From: Tieghemiomyces parasiticus
Taxonomy: Eukaryota > Kickxellomycota > Dimargaritomycetes > Dimargaritales > Dimargaritaceae
Reading direction: 5' to 3'
Length of the DNA: 11,134 nucleotides
NCBI GenBank assembly: GCA_027575765.1
Contig: JANBPT010001301.1
Coordinates: forward strand, 1-11,134
Shown: piece after piece, positions 1-8,283 of the stretch
How the letters are laid out: each line of letters opens with the position of its first letter
Position numbering within the stretch: the first letter of the stretch is position 1
Made by a program: the position numbers and the translations under genes
The notes under the pieces: generated by a model
The model's input: only the letters and a program-made list of their open reading frames with translations
Database searches by the model: none
Told to the model about the DNA's origin: nothing

Positions 1-1649
1 GCCTGCTCCGCTAACTTGGAAACTCGACCCGATTCAGGCTCGCCCCTCGGGCTGCGACACACGTCGGCCCTATCCACTCGATTAACCATTCCACTTCCTC
101 TTTTCTACCAGTATCCATTCCTGATCGTAAGCAGGTAAACCGCCATCCGGCTACAAGATCTTTGCTATGAAACAGCCCGTACCACCTGATGCTCACTACA
201 AATCGGGAAGGCTCGCCGGCACCTCGGCAGAGTGGCCGTGGCGAATTAGGCCGGAGGACTAATAGCGGAACCAGGTATTCGCGTTGTACCGTCGGATGGT
301 AGTCTTTCGTACCACCCAAAACATCGGCCGCGCTCCGACGCCGGCCCCTCTCCCTTGGCGTTCTCTATTTACTGTCCATGTCAGTGTCGAGGGTGGTTTA
401 GTCGATCCCCTCGGCTAAGCGACCCGGCGGAAGGTGAGTGAGGTTGAGCTACGGCTAACCAACTTCTTGTACGCGACATGTAGGACGCTACGTCGACTTG
501 GTAAGCCACAGGCGCCACCTTCCATAGCCAGCCTGCCGACGAAGCCCGTTGCCCTCCACGCTTTGGTGGTTTATATTCCGACCAGCCACTAGTCTACGGC
601 TTCCAGTTGCCTACCGGTGGAGACCTCGAAACAACTGCAGTCGGCCACCACCCTTTAGATGGTTTGATTAGCTTTCATATACAGTTCCAACACTCACACC
701 TGATCACGCGGTGTAGCCGAATCTGACGGGTAACGCCTGTAGAACGCTGGCTGGCACTATCCGTGGGACCCTGTACGCGGGATAGCTGGGCGGCAGACCG
801 TGGGCTAATGTGGTGGCGAGCCGGCCAACGGGAGAACGGCGCGAATGTCTCGCACCCGCATGGCCACGCTAGCGGAGAAGGGCGGGGTGGGAAGCAGGAG
901 CTGTGCCAGAGCACGCGCGACAACCGATCGCACCTATCATCCAGATCTACGGCACAGTGAGGTGATGGTGAATTCTCAGCACTACGCCCACTGTATCCCG
1001 TCACAAGCCAATCAAATTCCGGCTGGCGAAGGCAGGTGGTGGCACAGACCATTGCAGGCTAGAAGAAGGGGGGTTATCTACATTGCTCCGGGCCCGCGAG
1101 GGGATAGCTGGTTGGCTGTGATCAGCTGAATGAGTGCAGCACATACCAGTGATCGTGTTACGAAAGTGAGCGAACGGGGAGAGGTGGCGACGGGGGAAAG
1201 CCAGGGGGGGAGACTGGTACGTTTTGTCGCCTTTCTCCCCCTCATAGACATGGTGGAACCGGGCGATGGCTACAGCCACATGGTTTGGGATCTACCAGGA
1301 ACCGTTCCAATGGAAATGGGATTAGTTGAGTCAGTCTACACCTGAGCTCTAGCTACGGAACCCGCTCGACCAAAGACAATACGGTTTAATCTATGTTGAC
1401 CACTCACGGGCGAAGGTGAAGCCTCAACGGCCTGCTCTGGGCCTAGAATTTAAGGGAAACTGACAAGTCATTAAAATGGTGAGAGAAAAGAATCGCCGAT
1501 TACCGTGCCTAATTAGTGTAAATAAGAAGGGAATGGCGGAGGAAAGTGGCTCTCAGGCCGACCCTGCCGCTAGCGAAGGCAAGTGAGGGTGGTGGTGGTG
1601 ATCGCTAATACAAATCGTACAAGAAATTCAAACTATTGATGAATATTAT
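1..1649. other. Left non-coding flank, no gene recognised
   Basis: I read all six frames and recognise no protein family. The open frames are short (at most about 125 codons), overlap one another on opposite strands and use codons unlike the exons of the neighbouring genes. There are no canonical tRNA boxes and no 5S rRNA signature. The only gene-like trace is at the far left on the plus strand: a 3' splice site-like sequence (TTAAC at 83-87, a pyrimidine tract, CAG at 109-111) followed 15 bases later by a GTAAGC donor-like sequence at 127-132. This could be the tail of a gene running off the left edge, but no coding frame supports it. Bases 1640-1649 lie just beyond the decarboxylase stop; no canonical AATAAA is seen on the minus strand there. 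Confidence 0.6.
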
Positions 1650-4230
1650 TCAATAAGTCACAGTACCGTCCAGCACTTCACGGGCGCACCGGGAAATGGT
1701 GTCCCAGATGAGGTCGGTCGAGGTGCGGTCCGACTTGAAAGAGCCGATTGAGACCCGGATGATGAACTTCCGGCCAATGTACCCGCGCGACAGGTACACC
1801 CCTGAGGCATTGATGTGGTCAAACAAGCCCCAGTTCACTCGGTTGGCCGCGGTGAGCGCAGTTTCGGCGTCCTCTGCGTGACTATTGACCGTCCCCGCTC
1901 GGCTTTGATTAGTGGCGCTCAAGGCCACCGCGGGGGTGATGCGGAAGCAGATGAGACCAAAGTCCACACGGTTAAGCACCTCGAACCGGTCATCCTGGGC
2001 GATCTGATGGTGCAGGAGGGCCGTCAGCTCGATGTGGAAACGAATAAACCTCTGTAGACCTGAGGCGCCATAACTGCGGACAGTGAACCAAATCTTGAGA
2101 GCACGGAACCGGTTGCCCATGGGGATCTGGTAGTCGCTAAGGTTCTCTACTTTACCCTCGTCGTATTCGCGGTACCGCTGGTAATTAGGTACCACTGACA
2201 TTGTCTCCTTGACTACCTCACGGTGTTTGGTATAGAACAGAGAGCAGTCAAAATGGACCAGGAGCCACTTGTGCATATTGGAGCTGAATGAATCGGCACG
2301 ATTATACCCTTGGGCCAGCGGACGGAACTCGGGGCAGACTAAGGAACTACCGGCATACGCCGCATCGACGTGATGCCACAAGCCATGTTCCTCACCTGTA
2401 GTCGAATATACCGGTTCCAAATGGTACGGTGGTTAGTTGGGCGGTATGCACAGTGAAATGGTGTGAGGATTAGATGCACTTCGCTAATCCTGCGCAAGTT
2501 ACAGCGCTGGCTGTATAGAGGCGTGACTGTCTATGACTTACAGATATCGGCAATCCCGTCAATATCGTCGATGGCCGCGGTAGGCGTGGTGCCGAAGGTG
2601 GACGTTATGTAGATTGGGATTAGGCCTTGTCTTTGATCGTCGTGGATAGCACGGAGTACTGTTTCGGCTCGGAGAACACAGGTACTATCGGTGGAGAGGG
2701 ACCGGTAGCGGATGTTGAGGATCCGGGCGGCCTTCTCCGTACACGAGTGGCACTACAGGGGAGGGAGAGGGTATAGAAAAGGGTGAACCCCCAAATCAAT
2801 GAGTTAGTCAGGAGTGTCCGGTTGGCAGAGACCGTCCAATTAAGAGCAGAGCCCGAGCAATCCACTCGAACCACCCTAGTGACTTGAACTGATTACGAGG
2901 TGGAAAGTCTGGGCCAGCTTACCTGGTCCGAGGCGTAAATAACCAGACGCTGGCTAACCTCGGCGGGATCAGCCTTGTGCCGCTCCTCAAGCGCCTTGAG
3001 GGTGCGGTACCGGGCGGCTGCCACGACAATAAACACCGCCTCACTGGCGGAGCCCTGCAAGGCGGAAACAAGCGGCATGTTGTTAGAAGATTTGGTGGGG
3101 TACGTAACATTAGTGGGAGTGTGGTAACGGCGGGTGGCTGCAGCAATTGAGAAAAAGCTGGCAATTCACAGGCCTGAAGTTCAGACCATATACCTGTGCG
3201 CCTGGTAGAGAAGAACAGTACGAACAGCTATCGGGCGATTGGGCCGAGTATAGGCGACCTTCCTGCCGTACACCCCACCCACGGTGTCACCCTCGAGGGT
3301 ACGGAACTTACCTGAATCAGAGCGTGACCTTTGCCGCTGTAGAATGCCGGGTCCAAGCCCAATAGTTTTCCCATCCACTCCATAGTGATATATTCCAGCT
3401 CAGTCAGTGCTGGGCTATTGGCCCACTGCGGTAACCGTCACGTAGTGCAGTAATATGCGGGTTGTTGGGATTAGACAATGAAAACGGTTAGCAGCTTGGT
3501 CGGCCCTTCAGTAACCGACTGATGGCGGGCTATTGGGTAGTAACTCCTGGGGCGCATGAAATGTGCCGAGTAAGCTTACATTGAATCCGCTGGACGCCAA
3601 CATGGAGCTGTAGATATCGCCTAGAAACGATGGGTAGGAGAAACCGGCTGGGAAGTAGGCGCAGAATTTACCCGAATGCCAGTGCGTCATACCAGGCATG
3701 ATGTACTGATTGAAGTCCCGCATCACATCACTAAAATCCTCCGGCTCATCCGGGGCTGAGTCGGGAATGACCTTTTGAAGAAACTTAGGTTTCACGGAAG
3801 GGACCACTGCCCACCAGGAAGTGTAGTAGTACATTGAAGGGATTACGGTAAACGGTTAGGTACGAGCCAGCCGGCCAGATCAAACGGTGCGCGGGGTAGC
3901 GCACATTCTTTCCATACCCCACCTCCCCTTCATTGCCCACGGGACTGATGTCCGCAGGGCCACTGTACCGTGGCGCTGGAGGGACGAAATAGAACTGCAG
4001 AAGGAGGCTAAATCACCCCCAGTCGGAGTTACTATTCAGGAGATCACGGTCACTATTCATTACCCTATCAGCACCCTGCAGCAGTCACTTGTACTAGGTC
4101 GAGATGGCGCGGGGTGAGGCTGGAGATGGCGGTCAGTTGACATACCTGGGAGGTCATGGATGTTTTCCATGTAATCGACGGATGCCTCAATGGCCTCGTG
4201 CGCATACTTGCGGAACTCTTGAGCATCCAT
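1650..4230 (-). CDS. PLP-dependent aromatic-L-amino-acid decarboxylase, six exons, complete
   Basis: Predicted 504-residue group II amino-acid decarboxylase (DOPA/tryptophan/tyrosine decarboxylase family), a cytosolic PLP enzyme that removes CO2 from aromatic L-amino acids to give amines. Exons on the minus strand: 4230-4146, 3806-3580, 3425-3312, 3054-2923, 2752-2542, 2395-1650. All five introns (339, 154, 257, 170 and 146 bases) are GT-AG with a CTAAC branch site, and the joined frame is open throughout. Family landmarks in order: THWHSGKF (69-76), WANSPALTELE (105-115), GSASEA (143-148), SDQCHS (184-189; H188 matches the cofactor-stacking His), HVDAAYAG (265-272; D267 matches the Asp that pairs with the PLP ring nitrogen), NMHKW (296-300; K299 is the Schiff-base Lys) and QIPMGNRFRALK (346-357). 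Y328 lies 29 residues after the Lys, as does Tyr332 of mammalian DDC, which argues for decarboxylase rather than aldehyde-synthase chemistry. The length fits the family (about 475-515). The start is the first ATG downstream of the TATA box. The exact substrate cannot be told from sequence. Confidence 0.94.
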
Positions 4231-4480
4231 GACAATCAATACGCGTAACGCTCGGTTGGGTGCCTAAAACGGTCAAAGGAATCGGAGGGCGAGCGAGACT
4301 AGATCTAGCCAAGTACTGATAGGAAGAGACGAAGATAAGTCGGATGAGAGGACCAGGGTGGTTGCGTAGACAGGCTGGTTTTTTAAGCAAGGTTGCGGGC
4401 TGGGATGACAAACTGGTCAAAGACCGAAGGGAGCAGAGTAGAACAAGGCGAGAGATAATCTGAGGTTGATACTGTCGGGG
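4231..4480 (-). promoter_or_regulatory. Probable 5' leader of the decarboxylase gene
   Basis: Read on the minus strand, the interval between the TATA box at 4493-4500 and the start codon at 4230 is rich in C and T and contains no ATG in any frame, so 4230 is the first start codon a scanning ribosome would meet. Pyrimidine-rich leaders of this sort are common in fungal genes. The exact transcription start is not visible. No GTATGT or GTAAGT plus CTAAC intron is evident in the leader. Confidence 0.5.
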
Positions 4481-4492
4481 TATTGTCGATCG

Positions 4493-4500
4493 TATTTATA
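4493..4500 (-). promoter_or_regulatory. TATA box of the decarboxylase gene
   Basis: The minus strand reads TATAAATA, a good TATA match, 263 bases upstream of the decarboxylase ATG and followed by the ATG-free pyrimidine-rich leader. The inferred transcription start would be about 25-60 bases downstream, near 4440-4470. The match could be chance, but it is the best TATA on this strand between the gene and position 4600. Confidence 0.45.
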
Positions 4501-4538
4501 CGAATGCACCCACGGTCATTGTCCCGAGCATTCTTATA

Positions 4539-4560
4539 CCTCCTCCTCCTCCTCCTCCTC
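4539..4560. repeat. CCT trinucleotide microsatellite, about seven units
   Basis: A perfect run of CCT units, 22 bases long. On the decarboxylase sense strand it reads as an AGG repeat lying 38 bases upstream of the TATA box. Repeats of this kind can act as promoter polypurine tracts or can simply be slippage products. Read on the plus strand in one frame it would encode a leucine run, but that frame has no other protein-like character. Confidence 0.9.
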
Positions 4561-4786
4561 AAGTGCCGCCGCTGGCTGAGAACCCCCGGCTGTGATCAAC
4601 CTGGTGACCAGCTGCCCTTTGCACCGCTATTGCTTTACTCTTACGTTTGCCTCCCTACCATTTCCATTTGGGCTCACGTGGATTTCAAATACAACTACCA
4701 CTATACAACACTAGTCAGGATGCGGGTGAAGGGAAGGGGGGGAAGGCGAGAGTGTGGAGGGAGAAGTAACTACGCAAACGCCAACG

Positions 4787-4800
4787 GTTGCCATGGGAAC
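4787..4800. promoter_or_regulatory. RFX-type X-box, nearly palindromic
   Basis: GTTGCCATGGGAAC fits the RFX-family X-box consensus RYYRCC-N(1-3)-RRNRAC in full and differs at one base from the symmetric GTTGCCATGGCAAC. RFX proteins, including the fungal Crt1/Rfx1 repressor of DNA-damage genes, bind such sites. It sits 557 bases upstream of the decarboxylase ATG and 3.4 kb from CLP1. Binding is inferred from the motif alone. Confidence 0.4.
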
Positions 4801-5462
4801 GGCGCTCTTCCCCTGCTTTAGCCACAAGTCGACGGCGGGTGCCTCGGGGTGACAAAATACAAGGTAGGCTGGCGCATAGGGATACACGCCACGAATCACC
4901 ACGATTCGCTCCGTTTCTTTCAGATGCACGCGCCATTGTACGCGACCAGGTACCAGTGTGGACACAATGCATCCCAAGTGAAGACCCCAGTTAGTAAAAG
5001 GAGTATGCCAGCCACGCTCTACCCGTCGGACTGAACAGTACGATCGTCTATACACGCAGGGCACTGGCAGGCCAGAGACCCAATTCTTGTTTTCCTCTTT
5101 ATCGACCCCGCCTACCAAAACCATTTGTGTACCATCATCATCTGGGGGACGTCTGGACTGGCCGTAGGGTATTTCCGACTGCAGTATTATTAAACGAGTA
5201 AAACGTTGCGGGGAATTGGTGTCTATTTGGAGCCCAGGCACTCCCCTACGTTGTCCGATTGAGCCCGCTGGTAATTGTTCACCATCGCCATGACGTTTGA
5301 GAGGCTATGTGTCAGTGACAGCTGATGTTCTGTCGAATTGAGGGTCTAGTATAATCAATGTAGTAGTGCCAAAATGCGTCCAACCAACGACCACTCGACC
5401 GAAACGTCTGATTGGCCTCTCGGATCCACAGTTATGCCTTGTATTCCATTCGACATCCGCAT

Positions 5463-5472
5463 CCCCCCCCCC
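5463..5472. repeat. C10 homopolymer
   Basis: Ten consecutive C on the plus strand within a C/T-rich stretch (about 5450-5620) in the large intergenic region. Confidence 0.9.
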
Positions 5473-5591
5473 TCCCACAGCTGACCTTGACTAGAAATCC
5501 ACTTCACGAGACCTCAAGCTCCTCCCCGGACCGCTGGCCTAGACAACCCAGATGCACGGGCAGCCACGCCACCCCGACATAACAGAATCTT

Positions 5592-5600
5592 CCCCCCCCC
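5592..5600. repeat. C9 homopolymer
   Basis: Nine consecutive C on the plus strand, 120 bases downstream of the C10 tract and in the same pyrimidine-rich stretch. Confidence 0.9.
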
Positions 5601-7741
5601 TCCGACCGGCATCTGCTTACGCACCGAGCTTCCACAATATCAACCAGATTGCCTAGGTATGTTTATTGACCACCTCGGTACATCTCCTAACCGAGCCATT
5701 ATAGTAAACACGCTTCCCTTTATATTTCTTTCCCTCTTTTGGCCCTGCTTTGTGCCCATCCCAATCACCCTGCTAACTTGCCCAGGTGAGCCTTGTATGT
5801 CCGGACCCACGGCAAAAACTGTGATGAAGATCAAAGCAATCCGAATCTGTGCCTTCTGGTTATCAACTAACCTTAACGTCACCATCCAACCATACTCCCA
5901 CAGAGCTGTCTCGGAATCGCCCCCTGGATCAATAGTAAGGCCCCCCTTATTCCCGTTTAGTATTATTTTTACCTGGTACAGCCAAAGTTGGCGTTGGTGG
6001 TATACTCTACCCTTGGCTGATCATGAGTTCAGGCCCACGTCTGCTACGTGGAACTCATCGCTGGGACACTATTGCCAAGATGGTCCCACGTCACTCGGAG
6101 CCGCCACGGGGATCTGCCAAATTTACTAGAGTTGGAGTTGGGCAATCGATACTCGAACCCAGGCCTACTTCCTTTTGAATTGGGCGCTTAATCGAGCTTA
6201 ACTCCCCACGCCATTTTACTTGGTTTACAAGCACCAACGCACCACCTACCCATTCAATGTAGTGAAGCCATGGTTTCTTCACTATACCTGCTACATTGCA
6301 GCATAATAGCCAGTACCCCTTGTTCAAGACGACAATGAAGCTCTTGCGACGCCTTGGCCACCACCGGGTCCTACGGTGGTCCTTTGGGGTACGCTAGTCC
6401 TCTCCTGTAACCACACGGTTCGCTGTCTAATGATGTGCGTTAAAAAATTAAGAGCCTACCTATCTATTGCGAATCCCTGCCATGTAGGCCGGATGCGTTA
6501 TCCACTAGACCAGAATCGTTAGAGTATGGCCCCCGGACTCACTGTACAGGAGTCAGGCTATCCCCTCCCCGAACGAGACCCTTGTCCACTAGGCCGTGAA
6601 TCACTCCGAGCGGAAACCCTGCGGTACACTGCGAGGTATCGAATGTGACCGCGGGGAGGAGGCAAGTGGAGGGGATAAAGGAGGCTATTTCCGAATCACC
6701 CCATAAAACCAATTTAGGACACCCTTCGTATTAAGAAAAGCGAGCCGTACGGTTTCCTTGTGAAAGAGTCTCCTGGACGTTGTTGGCCGGGATACGTTCT
6801 GTGTCGATCGAGAGGATGACAATTCTACAGGCTGTGTAGAGAAATAAGGCTCTGCTGCCCTCTCCCTCCGGGATCGGCTTCACCAGAGTGAACACCAGTG
6901 GGTGTAACCTGGTAATCGTAGTCGCTGTAACGCCACCCCGCACAGCAAGCATAACGGATTTTCAGATATTTTATCTGGCACGAAAGACTGGTACACAAGT
7001 GTCTATAATGGGGGACGTCATAGGGATCAAAGTCTGCTTGGGACAGGAATGTGCGAGAGAGCGAAGTGGCCAGGTTGTGGCGATAGGTACCATTAGTACA
7101 ATATACAGGGTGCCTCGGCCTAACGTCTTCCATTTCCCGCAAAGTAGCATTCGCTGGATTGGAAAAGCCAGTATCCCTGGTAATACCCAGTCCCGCGAGG
7201 TTCAGTATAAGCCAACTGGAACTACAGACGGGGGTCAACTCGACCGAACGCAGCCACTTGGCACAAGGGTCCTAGTCGGCCAGACGACAGAACTTAGCTG
7301 CAACGGTATTGGCTTACCAAATCTTACCACAGTCTTTAACCTGCACCCAACCCAACTTCGGTTACACTTCGCTTCCCTCCCCATCTTTTCATGGCATTGA
7401 TTAGATGCCATCCCTGCACCAGCAGTTAACTTTAACTCTCCTTCTTCATTGTTGCAAAGCCGAGGTCGTTTACGCGAGATATGCGCGGCGCCACCCGGTT
7501 CGAGAATATATTAATACGCTGTCGGCGAGGGGCTCGGCCGAGCATGTCGGCAGCTCAATTCTTTCCGCATTCGCTCTATATGATGTGAGCAATATGACAA
7601 TTCCTGAAACCTCTAAATAGAATCCAATTGATAGCCGACCACTTATAGCTATGCCAGAATCAGCCCGAGCAATCTCCCTATGATATCCATACCCCGAGCG
7701 CTCCGAATGGACTTGAATTGCTGATCCATCGCAGGTGGGCA

Positions 7742-7749
7742 GGGGGGGG
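7742..7749. repeat. G8 homopolymer
   Basis: Eight consecutive G on the plus strand in the non-coding region upstream of CLP1. Confidence 0.9.
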
Positions 7750-8002
7750 AGTAAGTTGTACCAAGTTAAGCTAATCGTGGTACTTTCACCAGCCATCCAA
7801 ATACAACCTAGCCCCTTTGGTAAAAATATGGCCTAGAAGGTCTATGTTCAGCACAGCAAGTTGGCTTGGTCATAAACCCGTGCTTGCAGATGGCAGGGGG
7901 AAATCCGAGATTCGTCGACCTTGGCCGCCTGTATCATCCATCTTGGCAACAGCCAGTGCGGTTAAGAGCCACGTGATGCAGCTTTCTTCCCGGGCATGGC
8001 GT

Positions 8003-8010
8003 GGGGGGGG
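8003..8010. repeat. G8 homopolymer upstream of CLP1
   Basis: Eight consecutive G on the plus strand, about 215 bases upstream of the CLP1 start codon. It may be a promoter element or a slippage product. Confidence 0.9.
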
Positions 8011-8208
8011 CCATAGCCGAACTCCAGCTCCCCCATACCTCCCTCCCTGTCGGACCCTCCTCAGTCTTCCTCGGTTGTGTGTGGGATTAACATGGTGGTT
8101 GACAAAAGCCACGACCGACCAGATACGGTCTGCAGGACAAGCTGCTGGCCCACATTCCGGTTTACTCCACCGCGCTCTTTTTCGACTATTCTCTGTTCTG
8201 TATTTTTA

Positions 8209-8283
8209 ATGCCCAGGTCGTTGCCATGTACTCCACATCACATCCCGCGCCCATTGCCGACCAGACCAAGGTCTGGGACCTGA
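8209..8283 (+). promoter_or_regulatory. Overlapping upstream ORF at the CLP1 start
   Basis: An ATG at 8209-8211 lies 17 bases before the CLP1 ATG in another frame and reads 24 codons to a TGA at 8281-8283, inside the CLP1 coding sequence. If the mRNA starts upstream of 8209, scanning ribosomes would meet this ATG first and the uORF would lower CLP1 output. If transcription starts at or after about 8200, it would be skipped or too close to the cap. The CLP1 leader is pyrimidine-rich (about 8160-8208) and shows no clear TATA box, so the start site is not fixed. Confidence 0.35.

Larger units (their letters stand above)
4501..8208. other. Large intergenic region with no recognised gene
   Basis: About 3.7 kb between the divergent decarboxylase and CLP1 genes. 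Three open frames of 156-176 codons exist (minus 4711-5241, plus 5659-6129, plus 6888-7400). None resembles a known family, and their codon choice (frequent ATA, CGA, GTA, ACA) is unlike the GC-ending codons of CLP1. Features worth knowing: a CCT repeat (4539-4560), CACGTG at 4675-4680 and 7970-7975, an RFX-type X-box (4787-4800), long C and G runs, intron-like signals at 5657-5903, a short inverted repeat with 7-base arms (6360-6366 and 6374-6380), and an A-box/T6/B-box-like series on the minus strand between 6512 and 6148. No transposase, reverse transcriptase or long terminal repeats are seen. Confidence 0.6.

Noticed and set aside
2855..2875. B-box-like GGTTCGAG on the minus strand in the decarboxylase intron 4
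   Set aside because: The T-arm stem does not pair and no A-box lies at suitable distance; the intron itself is well supported.
4711..5241. 176-codon open frame on the minus strand
   Set aside because: No family resemblance, codon use unlike the real exons, and it overlaps the X-box and other frames; ORFs this long are only mildly unexpected in stop-poor DNA.
5821..5910. C/D-box snoRNA suggested by GTGATGA at 5821
   Set aside because: No CTGA D box within 150 bases downstream and no terminal stem.
6033..6050. Inverted repeat CCACGT/ACGTGG and other 6-7 base hairpins
   Set aside because: Several such short stems are expected by chance in 11 kb, and none is followed by a terminator-like tract or linked to a gene.
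5659..6129. 156-codon open frame on the plus strand with a hydrophobic start
   Set aside because: It lies in C/T-rich DNA where stops are scarce, crosses intron-like signals and matches no family I know. Its hydrophobicity follows from the T-rich codons.
6478..6524. tRNA gene on the minus strand
   Set aside because: The A-box matches tRNA-Glu/Pro-type genes, but the D stem does not pair well, no T arm follows at tRNA distance and no acceptor stem closes.
6888..7400. 170-codon open frame on the plus strand
   Set aside because: Begins without an ATG, uses many ATA, CGA and GTA codons unlike CLP1, and no motif is recognisable. Treated as chance.
7817..8209. 130-codon open frame just upstream of CLP1
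   Set aside because: No ATG-supported coding signal or known family; it crosses the G8 tract and the likely CLP1 promoter.
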